DNA of 64,000 bases from Caryophanales bacterium. GTDB taxonomy: Bacteria; Bacillota; Bacilli; JARBTR01. Position numbers and translations under genes: made by a program. The DNA lies in the NCBI GenBank assembly GCA_029240105.1, contig JARBTR010000006.1:124001-188000 (forward strand), given 5' to 3'. Positions 9,713 to 18,182 of this stretch are shown here, piece by piece; positions within the stretch are counted from its first letter, which is position 1; each line of letters starts with the position of its first letter. The notes under the pieces are model-generated. The model saw only the letters and a program-made list of their open reading frames with translations, made no database searches and was not told the origin of the DNA.

Positions 9713-10429
9713 CTATTTAGAATTTAGAACTTCAGCAATATGCATTACTTTGATATTTGATCCAAGTCTACTTAAACGTCCACCAATATTCATTAGGCAA
9801 GCGAAGTCTGCACCTATTAAATAATCAGGGTTAGCATCCATGATATATCTAGCTTTTTCATCAGCTACTTCAGCTGAAATATCGCCCATCTTAACAGAGA
9901 ATGTACCACCAAACCCGCAACACTTGTCTGAGTTATGGAAATCTACTAATTCAAGTCCTTCTACTTTAGAAAGAAGTTTTATAGGTTGTTCTTTTACTTT
10001 TAAGAATCTAGCAGTATGGCAGTTGTGATGATAAACAGCTTTTCCTGGAAGTTTAGCAGAGAAGTCATCTACATTGATTACTTCAATTAAAAATTGAGAC
10101 AATTCATATGTTTTAGCCGCTACTTTTTCAGCTCTTTCTTTCCATTCTTTATCATCAGCCATAATATGTGCATATTCTTTTACGAACATAACACAAGAAC
10201 CTGAAGGTGATACAATCACATCAGCATGTTCAAATGTCTCAATAAAGTGCTTAATTGTATTCTTTGTTTTCTCAACGTATCCAGTGTTATAAGTAGGTTG
10301 TCCACAACATGTTTGGTTCTTAGGATAATCGATCTCGTGTCCTAGACCTTCAAGTAATTCAACTGTTGCTTTACCGACATTCATTGCCATAAAATCGACA
10401 ATACAAGTTGTAAATAATGTTACTTTCAT
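9713..10429 (-). CDS. lutA: Lactate utilization protein LutA (CCG-domain)
   Basis: First subunit of the LutABC lactate oxidation complex. 238 residues with two CCG domains that bind iron-sulfur or heterodisulfide-type centres: TCIVDF...TCCGQPTYNTGY near residues 8-50 and HNCHTARFLK...KCCGFGGTFSVK near 143-183. SD AAAGGAG eight bases before ATG. First gene of the operon; a -10 sequence lies just upstream. No gene for the GntR-type regulator LutR is adjacent; an AraC-type gene is the nearest regulator. Confidence 0.94.
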   Translation of the reverse strand: MKVTLFTTCIVDFMAMNVGKATVELLEGLGHEIDYPKNQTCCGQPTYNTGYVEKTKNTIKHFIETFEHADVIVSPSGSCVMFVKEYAHIMADDKEWKERAEKVAAKTYELSQFLIEVINVDDFSAKLPGKAVYHHNCHTARFLKVKEQPIKLLSKVEGLELVDFHNSDKCCGFGGTFSVKMGDISAEVADEKARYIMDANPDYLIGADFACLMNIGGRLSRLGSNIKVMHIAEVLNSK

Positions 10430-10464
10430 TTCAATTCTCCTTTGATTTGATAACTATCTAGATA

Positions 10465-10470
10465 ATTATA
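10465..10470 (-). promoter_or_regulatory. -10 element of lutA promoter
   Basis: TATAAT on the minus strand, 35 bases before the lutA ATG. No good -35 is seen. Just upstream, AATTGTCG occurs twice as a direct repeat (about 10500-10530) and could be a regulator site; this is a guess. Confidence 0.45.
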
Positions 10471-10637
10471 CAAAAAAAATTACTTCTCTGTATATTGAAA
10501 TTCGACAATTTACGACAATTTTTTGTCTAAATATTTATCTATAAAGCACATAAAATACGAAAATTATAACCGTTTGGAAAAATTGAAAACTATGAACCAT
10601 TACCTTGTTGATGATTTTTCAGTTGTCTAACAGAGCA

Positions 10638-10678
10638 AAGAAGGCTTGAAACGTTTACCAATGGTTTCAAGCCTTCAT
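10638..10678 (-). terminator. Terminator of AraC-family gene
   Basis: Perfect 13-bp stem (GAAGGCTTGAAAC / GTTTCAAGCCTTC) around an 11-nt loop, then TTTG on the minus strand. It separates the AraC-type gene from lutA. Confidence 0.75.
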
Positions 10679-10765
10679 ATTTTTATATGATTGGTCTTTC
10701 ACTTATAAGGAAGTTTATAAGGATTTGAGATTTTTATCCGTTCCAAAATAAGTAATCGAACTTGA

Positions 10766-11659
10766 CTAATTATTTTTCTTCGATACTGGAATATAAATAT
10801 CACACACTTTTTCTGCTTCACTCATACAACGGTCATCATATAATTCAAAATCGACACAACCTTGAGCGTATTCATAACCTGAGTTTGGAAACCATTCATT
10901 GAAAATAAATTGCCATGTTCCCTGAATATTGGATACAAAATTATTTGCATTAGATTTAGGAGAAGAAAAGACAGCATATGTTGCAGCTGGAATTTCATTT
11001 GTGCAGTATTCAGTTGGAATTCCAACACCTTCCTGTGGCTCTATTCCAATGATATATTCAAATTCGCAAGTGTTTGAATTTTCAGGAAAACAGGCGCCAT
11101 ACTCTGCATGATTTTTTACAAATTTTTCACTGTGTAGTTTCTCCATTCTTCCATCAGTCATATATGCATTCCAAAATTTCGGTATTTCTTTATTGTTTTC
11201 ATTTCCATCTGAAGTCGTGGTAATTGAATATCCAACTAATTTTATAGCTGGTCGAGTAACAAATTTCGGTTCCATGATAATTCCTCCAATTAAATATTTA
11301 TCTAGATGGGTAAGTATTGGTATTGCTGGTTGCTTTGCTTGTGTATGAATCGAATATGTTTCAGGTGAACAACCAAAATGGCGACGAAAAGCTTTACTAA
11401 AGCCTGAATGTGTTTCAAAACCATAATTTAAGGCTATATCAATGATACGTTTGCCACCTGTTAATTCAGTAACAGCAAACGTTAGCCTCCTGTTCCTCAC
11501 ATATTCCATAACTGAATATCCTACATAAAAACGAAAAACTCGGCTGAAGTGGTAAACTGAAAATCCTGCATTTGATGCTAAAGTATCCGCATCTAAATCA
11601 TCTTTTAAGTGTTCATCAATGTATTCTAATGTCTTTTGCAGTATTTCTGTATATCGCAA
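10766..11659 (-). CDS. AraC-family regulator with GyrI-like effector domain
   Basis: Two-domain transcriptional regulator of about 297 residues. The N-terminal 110 residues form an AraC/XylS DNA-binding domain with two helix-turn-helix units (DADTLASNAGFSVYHFSRVF and IIDIALNYGFETHSGFSKAF). The C-terminal part from about 130 (KFVTRPAIKLVGYSITTT...) is a GyrI/Rob-type effector-binding domain that usually binds small hydrophobic or cationic compounds. The start is most likely the TTG at 11659, seven bases after GGAGG; the ATG six codons earlier lies before that SD. Targets are unknown. It stops well short of lutA and has its own terminator, so it may or may not control that operon. Confidence 0.85.
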   Translation of the reverse strand: MRYTEILQKTLEYIDEHLKDDLDADTLASNAGFSVYHFSRVFRFYVGYSVMEYVRNRRLTFAVTELTGGKRIIDIALNYGFETHSGFSKAFRRHFGCSPETYSIHTQAKQPAIPILTHLDKYLIGGIIMEPKFVTRPAIKLVGYSITTTSDGNENNKEIPKFWNAYMTDGRMEKLHSEKFVKNHAEYGACFPENSNTCEFEYIIGIEPQEGVGIPTEYCTNEIPAATYAVFSSPKSNANNFVSNIQGTWQFIFNEWFPNSGYEYAQGCVDFELYDDRCMSEAEKVCDIYIPVSKKNN

Positions 11660-11806
11660 AGGTATACCTCCATTCATGCTAGCAGTATTAGTATATCAAA
11701 CCACCAAATTTTTTCTGTTCCATAATTGCTGTTTTAATTATTTTTAAAAAATTTATAAAAATTTTAATTCTATAAAAATAGGAAAATATTCAGTATCAAG
11801 TACAGT

Positions 11807-12069
11807 TTAAAAGTCCACTTTTAAACTAACCAAATCTGTCGCATTGCTCAGTGATTTGGTGGCGGGAGTCTCCCTTCCAGGTCGGGTCTACTCAAAACAG
11901 TCCCCCAGACTGTTTTGCTTGCTTTCGACTCCCTAGGTAAGTTTTTCACTTCACTTCGTTCGATAAATACTGGCGGGAGACCTTTTCAGTCAAACTGAAA
12001 AGCCGGCCTCGAAAAACGATACTCAATCGTTTTTCTTCGTCTTCGACTCCCTCCAATCAATTCTATAAA
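11807..12069. repeat. Hairpin cluster with inverted echoes of the ssrA 3' end
   Basis: Five or more hairpins in a row: AGTTTAAAAGT/ACTTTTAAACT, CCAAATC/GATTTGG, AAAACAGTC/GACTGTTTT, CTTTTCAGT/ACTGAAAAG and AAAAACGAT/ATCGTTTTT. Two units each begin with GGCGGGAG and end with TTCGACTCCCT on the plus strand. These ends match the tmRNA T-arm sequence (minus strand GTTCGACTCCCGCCAA). The last unit continues into ATAAATAAGAAAAAGG, an inverted copy of the sequence that follows tmRNA. No ORF is present in 11678-12069. Confidence 0.6.
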
Positions 12070-12105
12070 TAAGAAAAAGGCTCCCGGTTGGGAACCTTTT
12101 TCTTA
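12070..12105 (-). terminator. Terminator of ssrA
   Basis: AAGAAAAAGG-CTCCC-GGTT-GGGAA-CCTTTTTCTT, a strong stem with T-rich 3' arm on the minus strand, starting five bases after the tmRNA 3' end. Confidence 0.85.
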
Positions 12106-12109
12106 TTTA

Positions 12110-12420
12110 TGGAGTTGGCGGGAGTCGAACCCGCGTCCAAAAGCATCTGCACTTCAGCTTCTACGAGTGTAGTTGTCATATTGGGATTTCGCTAATCAAT
12201 CTGCCTTTCCTCTGTCTACAGACGGAAAACTCGGGCGTAGCCTACTAAGAGTGAGCCTTCGACAATGCACATAGGCGATGCACTGGGAAAGCTTCGCCGT
12301 CAATTAAGCAGCGAAAGAAAGATTTTGTTTGCCAGTTATTGGCTTTTACGTTGATGACGGAGACGATCCTCCGACTCGCGACCAAAGCTTGATTACCCCT
12401 GTCGAATCCGTAACAACCCC
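12110..12420 (-). ncRNA. ssrA: tmRNA (transfer-messenger RNA)
   Basis: Rescues stalled ribosomes together with SmpB. The 5' end GGGGTTGTTACGGATTCGACAG and the 3' end with T-arm GTTCGACTCCCGCC plus CAACTCC form the alanine-tRNA-like domain; the acceptor pairs GGGGTTG with CAACTCC. CCA is not encoded. The resume codon is GGC at 12331-12333 and the reading frame runs to TAA at 12304, giving the tag GKQNLSFAA after the charged alanine. At 311 nt it is shorter than the roughly 360 nt of B. subtilis, through a shorter tag and a more compact pseudoknot region. smpB lies upstream as usual, but a membrane-protein gene on the other strand separates them. Confidence 0.95.
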
Positions 12421-12602
12421 GTGAATCTAAATCATGAAATGATTTAGCAAATGAACGGCGTGCTACATTTGTCTAATCTTGAAAAGATTAGCAACAAATG
12501 GTCGTACCCCGTGATGTTAGATCATCTGAGTTTCAGAAAATCTAATAAAAGAAGCATACGATAGTGTAATAACACAAAACTTATTACTTCTGAATCATAC
12601 CA
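12421..12602 (-). promoter_or_regulatory. ssrA leader with two hairpins and extended -10 promoter
   Basis: An extended -10 (TGGTATGAT, core 12594-12599) lies about 170 bases before the mature tmRNA start, with a weak TTG-type -35 about 19 bases further. The leader holds a hairpin CATTTGT-TG-CTAATCTT / AAGATTAG-ACAAATG and another CTAAATCAT / ATGATTTAG just before the RNase P cleavage point. The same promoter and both hairpins are kept in the copy at 6.9-7.2 kb. Confidence 0.5.
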
Positions 12603-12773
12603 TATTTAAGTACGAAAAGTACAAGAAACCGTTGTCTATTTATGTAAAATATTCTAGTTGACTTAAGTAGGTACCTAATTATAAAGCTTAATGCAATTCA
12701 ATTGATTATTGTACTACTTACTGTCATATTTAAGTAAATTATAAAGAATTACTATTAAAGGGAGAGATTATTT

Positions 12774-13094
12774 TTGAAAGATACTGTTAAAATCTTAAAA
12801 TGGGTATCTGGTGGACTTGAAGCATTACTCGGCTTTCCAATCATTGGTGGAACGATTGTATTATCATTGTTATGGACACCTTTGTTGATTATGCTTGCTT
12901 TGCACATCGTGACTTTAGTTTTAGCAAAAAAAGAAGGACTAAAAGCAACTGGGAATATACTTGGAATTGTTACTTCATGTGTTGGTTGGATTCCTGTTGT
13001 GGGTATGATTATGCACATTATTTCAGCTATATTTATAATGATTGATGCTTACAAACAACCATCTGACCCAGGAGAACCTACAATTTCTGCATAA
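12774..13094 (+). CDS. Small hydrophobic membrane protein, unknown function
   Basis: 106 residues with a TTG start seven bases after AGGGAGAG. Three hydrophobic stretches (about 17-33, 33-50 and 60-92) predict a small integral membrane protein; the C terminus (QPSDPGEP) is polar. I do not recognise a family. It lies between smpB and ssrA on the opposite strand, breaking the usual smpB-ssrA neighbourhood, and is convergent with smpB through a shared terminator. Confidence 0.65.
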   Translation: MKDTVKILKWVSGGLEALLGFPIIGGTIVLSLLWTPLLIMLALHIVTLVLAKKEGLKATGNILGIVTSCVGWIPVVGMIMHIISAIFIMIDAYKQPSDPGEPTISA

Positions 13095-13104
13095 AAATTA
13101 TAAG

Positions 13105-13187
13105 AAAAACACAGCTATAATTGAATAGTGCCACCAAATTCAAATTTCTTTAAAATTTGGTAATCTGCTCAAATCAGCTGTGTTTTT
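13105..13187. terminator. Bidirectional terminator between membrane-protein gene and smpB
   Basis: Outer stem AAAACACAGCT / AGCTGTGTTTT, enclosing an inner hairpin CCAAATT / AATTTGG. A and T runs flank both sides, suiting the two convergent genes. Confidence 0.75.
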
Positions 13188-13206
13188 ATTTTGTATAGTA
13201 TTATTG

Positions 13207-13674
13207 TTACATTTTCTGTCTATCTCTTAGAGCTCTCTGAATATCACGATTTGCATCCTTCGTTTTCAATGTCTCCCGTTTATCATAATCTTTCTTCCCT
13301 TTTGCAAGACCTACTAGTACCTTTGCAAAACCATTTTTCAAGTACATTTTCAAAGGAACTAATGTATAACCCTGCTCTTTCGTTAAACCTAAAAGCTTCA
13401 TAGTCTGCTTTTTATGTAATAAAAGTTTACGAACCCTTAAAGGATCGTGATTATAACGGTTTCCTTCTTCAAAAGGACTGATATGGGCATTCATAAGATA
13501 CATTTCGCCATTAATAATCCTTGCAAAAGAATCCTTCAATTGCACTCTACCGCGTCTTGCAGATTTTATCTCAGTCCCCTGCAATACAATTCCACATTCA
13601 TAGGTCTCTTCTATAAAATAGTCATGGTTGGCCTTCTTATTTTGAGCCAACATATTCCCCTCGCCCTTCGGCAT
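13207..13674 (-). CDS. smpB: SsrA-binding protein SmpB
   Basis: RNA-binding partner of tmRNA in trans-translation; it fills the decoding site of stalled ribosomes. 155 residues with the family segments [38 protein letters not shown] and the basic C-terminal tail [19 protein letters not shown]. The ATG at 13674 has the SD AGGGGAG nine bases upstream; an in-frame GTG six codons earlier precedes that SD and is not used. The gene is preceded by a nested-palindrome element instead of directly following rnr. Confidence 0.96.
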   Translation of the reverse strand: MPKGEGNMLAQNKKANHDYFIEETYECGIVLQGTEIKSARRGRVQLKDSFARIINGEMYLMNAHISPFEEGNRYNHDPLRVRKLLLHKKQTMKLLGLTKEQGYTLVPLKMYLKNGFAKVLVGLAKGKKDYDKRETLKTKDANRDIQRALRDRQKM

Positions 13675-13696
13675 AAAAATCACTCCCCTCACACAA

Positions 13697-13877
13697 GGTG
13701 CTCGACAGACCGCTTAACTCCGCTGTAATTGGACCGAATAACCGAAGAAGTAGGCTTTGAGCCTGCGAAAAACCTTCAAGGTTATTCGGGAAATTACACC
13801 ACAGGCATTTCTTCCTCTTGCTAAAATTCTTCGAATTTTAGAGTGCCAGTTACCCAGGAGTTGGTCTGGAGAGCCCG
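13697..13877. repeat. Nested long palindrome, copy A (upstream of smpB)
   Basis: Arms pair from outside in: GCTCGACAGACC with GGTCTGGAGAGC, AACTCC with GGAGTT, TGTAATT with AATTACA, CCGAATAACC with GGTTATTCGG and GAAG with CTTC, ending in an inner hairpin AGGCT-TTG-AGCCT. A side hairpin CTAAAATTC/GAATTTTAG sits at 13821-13841. The core of about 55 bases is nearly identical to 49213-49273. It ends about 20 bases before the smpB start codon. Confidence 0.8.
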
Positions 13878-13895
13878 TTTATACCCTTGCACATA

Positions 13896-14270
13896 TTAAA
13901 GCAAGGCTATCGCTTCAACTTCAATTAAACCATCCTTTGGTAATCGAGCTACTTGAACTGCACTTCTTGCTGGGAATGGTTCAAAAAAATACATAGCATA
14001 AATTTCATTGAAAACCGGAAAATCACACATATCTTTTAGGAAAACTGTGACTTTCACAACATTATCCATATTCGTACCAGCTTCTTGAAGAATTGCTCGC
14101 ACATTTTGCAGCGCTTGATGCGTTTGTGCTTCAATAGTTTCTTTCATCTCACCCGTGACCGGATCTAATCCTAATTGACCTGAAGTAAACACCATTTCGC
14201 GTCCAATTACACCTTGTGAATAGGCCCCAATCGCTGCTGGTGCTTTTTTTGTACTAACTATTTTTTTCAT
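13896..14270 (-). CDS. ridA: RidA family reactive-intermediate deaminase
   Basis: Enamine/imine deaminase that hydrolyses reactive intermediates such as 2-aminoacrylate made by PLP enzymes. 124 residues with the family features AIGAYSQGVIGREMVFTSGQ, the QNVRAILQEAGTNMDNVVKVTVFL segment containing the substrate-binding region, and RSAVQVARLPKDGLIEVEAIA with the conserved arginine. The ATG has the SD AGGGGAG eight bases upstream; the upstream in-frame TTG overlaps that SD region. It lies between rnr and smpB, where B. subtilis has no such gene. Confidence 0.93.
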   Translation of the reverse strand: MKKIVSTKKAPAAIGAYSQGVIGREMVFTSGQLGLDPVTGEMKETIEAQTHQALQNVRAILQEAGTNMDNVVKVTVFLKDMCDFPVFNEIYAMYFFEPFPARSAVQVARLPKDGLIEVEAIALL

Positions 14271-14380
14271 CTTTAAGTCTCCCCTCAAAATTTAAACAGA
14301 AAAATAAAGAAAATCACGCTTTTTTACCATACGAATTCATTTGCATTCAACCATATCACAAGTGATTTAGGTTTCATGTT

Positions 14381-16876
14381 TTACCCTTTGAACTTATTTC
14401 GACCTCGAGTTTTTTTATCCTTTTTCGATACATCTTCGTAAAATGGTTTCGATTTCCTTTTCGAGATGATTTCATTAGCCTTTTCAGGCACTGTATCCCT
14501 TTTTTTACGTGTTTTTTTCTCTCCGCTTTTAACTGAAGATAAATCTAATTTCAAATCAGACTTTCCTCTTCCAGCAGAGCGGCTTTTGTCTGACTTGTTA
14601 CGAGAAGAATCACCAGAAGTTCGTTCATCTGATCGTTTTCTTGTGCCTCTATCACCAGATGAATTTCGTTCTAATTTTTTACTATTATTTATTTTAAAGA
14701 TCTTTCCTGGGCCTCTTTCGCGTTTACGTGGAGTTCCAGCATCACCAACCAACTCAAAATCAATCGCTCGATCATCTAGATTTACTTGAGCGACTTTAAC
14801 TGCAACCTCATCGCCTATACGATAGATTTTACCTGTTCGCTCACCAATCATGCAATATTGACGTTCATCAAAATGATAGTAATCATCAAACATATTACTT
14901 ACATGAACAAGTCCCTCAATCGTATTTGGAAGTTCAATAAACATACCCCAATTGGTAACCGAGCTAACGATACCTGTATACTCTTCACCAATCTTATCAG
15001 CCATGAATTCACACTTTTTCAACTCATCTGTCTCTCGCTCCGCGTCAACAGAACGACGCTCCATACGTGAACTTTGAACAGCAATATCTCCTAAAAGTGC
15101 TTCCCATTTCGCTTGTGTTTGTTCATCTAGATACCCATCAATTAAATATGTACGAATCAAACGATGAACAATCAAGTCTGGATAACGTCTAATTGGCGAC
15201 GTGAAATGTGTATAAAATTCTGTTGATAATCCAAAATGCCCAAGGCTCTCCGGATCATATTTAGCTTGTTTCATGGAGCGCAACATGATTTTAGAAATAA
15301 CCATTTCTTCTGGCTTACCAGCAACACCCTCTAAAATTTCTTGCAGTGCACGAGGATGAATATCATTTGCTGAACCACGGACAAACAAACCAAAATTCAA
15401 TATAAATTCAAAAAATCTTTTTAATTTTTCTTCATTTGGATCTTCATGGATACGATAGATAAACGGTACTTCTAACCAGTGAAAATGCTCAGCCACTGTT
15501 TCATTCGCCGCTAACATAAACTCTTCAATTAACTTTTCTGCAACGGACCGTTCTCGAATAACAACATCGAGTGGCTTACCTTCTTCATTAACTAGCACCT
15601 TTGATTCCTTAAAATCAAAATCAATTGCACCACGATCAAACCGTTTTTTTCGTAAAATCGCTGCAAGTTTCTCCATATCCTTGAAGAATGGAACTAGCTC
15701 AGCATATTTCGCACAAGTTTCTTCTTTTTCTTCAACTAAAATCTCATTAACTGCTGAATAAGTCATTCTAGCAGTGGTGTTGATGACACTTTGAAAGATT
15801 TCATGTGAAACTACATGACCATTTGAGTCGATTTCCATTTCACAAGAAAGCGTTAAACGATCTACGTTTGGATTTAACGAACAAATCCCATTTGATAGGC
15901 GATGTGGAATCATTGGAATAACACGGTCTACCAAATAGACGGATGTTCCTCTCTCATATGCTTCTAGATCAATAGGTGAATTCTCAGTCACATAATAACT
16001 AACATCGGCAATATGTACACCTAACTTATAATTACCGTTTGGTAATACGGCAACCGTAACAGCATCATCCAAGTCTTTCGCATCTGCTCCATCAATGGTT
16101 ACAATCGTTTCTCCGCGAAGATCTCGACGTTTGAACAAATCCTTTTCTTGTATTTGATCTTTGACCTTATTTGCTTGTGCCAAAGCATCCTCAGGAAACT
16201 CACCTGGCAATCCATGCTTGTAAATAATCGAAAGAATATCTACTCCTGGGTCGTTTTTATGGCCAAGAATCTGGACAATCTCTCCCTCTGCAGAGTGAAT
16301 ACCATCTGGGTATGCCACAATTTTCACAACAACTTTATGACCATCAACAGCACCATTCTTGGATTCCTTCGGGATAAAGATATCGCCACCCATTTTCTTA
16401 TCATCAAGAACAACAAATCCAAAACCCTTATTTTCGATATATGTACCAACCGTTTCCTTAAGACCACGTTCAATAATTCTAACAATAGAACCTTCTCGGC
16501 GCTGTCCAGAAGTAACCGAAGACACACGAACCATGACTGTATCCCCGTGCATAGCCAAATTCAACTCGTGTGCTGGGATAAAAATATCATCCATACCTGT
16601 TTCTTCAGGCGCAACAAATCCATAACCTTTTGCATTCATGGTCAAACGACCCTTTAGCAGATTCATCTTCTCAGGTAGACCATAGCGGTCCGAGCGAGTA
16701 CGAATCACCATACCCCGTTGCTCCATTTGGACCAAAGTTTTTACGAGTATTTTAAAATCTCCAGATTCGTGAAATCCCATATCCTCAGCAATTTCCTGGA
16801 TAGTCATCGGCTTGTAAGCAGCTTCCGTCATAAAAGTCAGAATTTTGTCTGCATAATCTTTCATCAATTCATCCAT
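14381..16876 (-). CDS. rnr: Ribonuclease R
   Basis: Processive 3'-5' exoribonuclease that degrades structured RNA, and assists trans-translation by removing defective mRNA. 831 residues, a little longer than B. subtilis RNase R. Order: winged-helix domain (1-70), cold-shock-like domains (about 75-220), RNB catalytic domain with [20 protein letters not shown] (metal-binding aspartates near 268-276) and [16 protein letters not shown], an S1 domain (about 638-718), then a long basic Lys/Arg/Ser tail of about 110 residues. Neighbours secG, smpB and ssrA match the conserved Bacillales cluster; the esterase gene usually next to secG is missing. Confidence 0.96.
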   Translation of the reverse strand: MDELMKDYADKILTFMTEAAYKPMTIQEIAEDMGFHESGDFKILVKTLVQMEQRGMVIRTRSDRYGLPEKMNLLKGRLTMNAKGYGFVAPEETGMDDIFIPAHELNLAMHGDTVMVRVSSVTSGQRREGSIVRIIERGLKETVGTYIENKGFGFVVLDDKKMGGDIFIPKESKNGAVDGHKVVVKIVAYPDGIHSAEGEIVQILGHKNDPGVDILSIIYKHGLPGEFPEDALAQANKVKDQIQEKDLFKRRDLRGETIVTIDGADAKDLDDAVTVAVLPNGNYKLGVHIADVSYYVTENSPIDLEAYERGTSVYLVDRVIPMIPHRLSNGICSLNPNVDRLTLSCEMEIDSNGHVVSHEIFQSVINTTARMTYSAVNEILVEEKEETCAKYAELVPFFKDMEKLAAILRKKRFDRGAIDFDFKESKVLVNEEGKPLDVVIRERSVAEKLIEEFMLAANETVAEHFHWLEVPFIYRIHEDPNEEKLKRFFEFILNFGLFVRGSANDIHPRALQEILEGVAGKPEEMVISKIMLRSMKQAKYDPESLGHFGLSTEFYTHFTSPIRRYPDLIVHRLIRTYLIDGYLDEQTQAKWEALLGDIAVQSSRMERRSVDAERETDELKKCEFMADKIGEEYTGIVSSVTNWGMFIELPNTIEGLVHVSNMFDDYYHFDERQYCMIGERTGKIYRIGDEVAVKVAQVNLDDRAIDFELVGDAGTPRKRERGPGKIFKINNSKKLERNSSGDRGTRKRSDERTSGDSSRNKSDKSRSAGRGKSDLKLDLSSVKSGEKKTRKKRDTVPEKANEIISKRKSKPFYEDVSKKDKKTRGRNKFKG

Positions 16877-17002
16877 TAAAAAACCTTCTTTACTAAATAT
16901 TTCTACTTATTAAATTTTAACCAAAAAATAGAAACTATAATTATTTATTTTTTCGGAAATTCCTTTTTTATCTCCAAACTCTACAAAAAGCCCATAAAAA
17001 TG

Positions 17003-17031
17003 AAAAAAAGCCTGGCGTTTGCCAGACTTCT
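17003..17031 (-). terminator. Terminator of secG
   Basis: AGTCTGGC / GCCAGGCT stem with a 4-nt loop and a seven-T run on the minus strand, just past the secG stop. It separates secG from rnr. Confidence 0.85.
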
Positions 17032-17053
17032 TGATGTTCTGTGAAGTTAAAAT

Positions 17054-17290
17054 TTAGTTATTTGCAAAATAACCGATTGCAATTGTTAGGATAAAAAACA
17101 ATACGACTAAACCAATCGTAAAGCGGTGCAACCAAAGCTCAGCACCACGCGCCTTTTGCTTTCCAAACAATTGTTCAGCACCACCTGCGATTGAACCTGA
17201 TAAACCAGCACTTTTACCTGATTGCAATAAAACAACACCTATAAGAAGTATACAAACGATTACTAATAAAACGACTAATGCAGTATGCAT
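17054..17290 (-). CDS. secG: Preprotein translocase subunit SecG
   Basis: Small membrane subunit of the SecYEG protein-conducting channel. 78 residues with two membrane helices (about 3-22 and 55-75) and the conserved loop [30 protein letters not shown]. The start at 17290 has a perfect SD AGGAGG seven bases upstream; the longer open frame upstream is not used. Confidence 0.95.
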   Translation of the reverse strand: MHTALVVLLVIVCILLIGVVLLQSGKSAGLSGSIAGGAEQLFGKQKARGAELWLHRFTIGLVVLFFILTIAIGYFANN

Positions 17291-17325
17291 GGAAAATCCT
17301 CCTAAAATAAGTACACAATGCAAGT

Positions 17326-17354
17326 ATTTTATCACAATCGGGACCTCGGTACAA
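17326..17354 (-). promoter_or_regulatory. secG promoter
   Basis: Minus strand TTGTAC (17349-17354), 17-bp spacer, extended -10 TGATAAAAT (core 17326-17331), about 35 bases before the secG start. Confidence 0.65.
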
Positions 17355-17496
17355 GGATTTGATGGAACACTGTTTAGAATTTTTTGCGTTCTCACTTTAA
17401 TTTTAGCTCAATCATCATTAAATTTTCTTTTTAAGCCAAAATATCCTTAGCAATAAAAAAAGGAAAATGTGATTATTTAAAAGTTGACTCAAGTTC

Positions 17497-17551
17497 TTGA
17501 CAAAAAAAGGAACGGTATATAATAATTATTATTAGATTATAATTATTATAA
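17497..17551 (+). promoter_or_regulatory. ahpC promoter with perfect PerR box
   Basis: TTGACA at 17497-17502 and TATAAT at 17518-17523 (15-bp spacer), followed by TTATAATTATTATAA at 17537-17551, an exact match to the PerR consensus TTATAATNATTATAA. Binding just downstream of the transcription start would block ahpCF until peroxide oxidises PerR. Confidence 0.85.
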
Positions 17552-17611
17552 TTTAAATATTTCACACAAAAAGTTTAAACAATAAAAATGAAAATTAGGA
17601 GGAATTAAATT

Positions 17612-18175
17612 ATGTTATTAATCGGAACTGAAGTATTACCATTCAAAGCGTCTGCTTTTCAAAACGGGAAATTTCTTGAATTAAGTGAAGAAAATCTTAA
17701 GGGCAAATGGAGTGTTATTTGCTTCTATCCTGCTGATTTTACATTTGTATGTCCAACTGAACTAGAAGATCTTCAAAATCAATATGAAACTTTAAAAAGC
17801 CTAGGTGTTGAAGTGTATTCCGTTTCAACAGATACTCATTTCACACATAAGGCATGGCACGATAGTTCAGAATCTGTTGGTAAAATTACTTACATCATGA
17901 TAGGCGATCCAAGTCACACAATTAGCAGAAATTTTTCAGTACTTGATGAATCAACTGGTCTAGCTGCACGTGGAACTTTTATCATAGATCCTGACGGTAT
18001 AATTCAAGCAGTGGAAATAAATGCTGGCGGAATTGGACGCGATGCAAGTACTCTAGTAAACAAAGTGAAGGCAGCTCAGCATGTGCGGAACAATCCTGGT
18101 GAAGTATGTCCAGCAAAATGGCAAGAAGGCGGAACTACATTAAAACCAAGCCTTGACCTAGTTGGTAAAATTTAA
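17612..18175 (+). CDS. ahpC: Alkyl hydroperoxide reductase subunit C (peroxiredoxin)
   Basis: Typical 2-Cys peroxiredoxin that reduces hydrogen peroxide and organic hydroperoxides. 187 residues, the usual length. The peroxidatic cysteine is C47 in [14 protein letters not shown] and the resolving cysteine is C166 in [18 protein letters not shown] before ATG. Reduced by AhpF, encoded eight bases downstream in the same operon; under the PerR box described above. Confidence 0.97.
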   Translation: MLLIGTEVLPFKASAFQNGKFLELSEENLKGKWSVICFYPADFTFVCPTELEDLQNQYETLKSLGVEVYSVSTDTHFTHKAWHDSSESVGKITYIMIGDPSHTISRNFSVLDESTGLAARGTFIIDPDGIIQAVEINAGGIGRDASTLVNKVKAAQHVRNNPGEVCPAKWQEGGTTLKPSLDLVGKI

Positions 18176-18182
18176 GGAGTGA

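Noticed and set aside
13697..13877. T-box or other known riboswitch upstream of smpB
   Set aside because: No T-box bulge (TGGNACC) or specifier loop, no terminator/antiterminator pair, and smpB is not a usual target.
16148..16657. Plus-strand ORF of 169 codons within rnr
   Set aside because: Antisense to conserved RNase R domains and without a start signal; shadow of codon bias.
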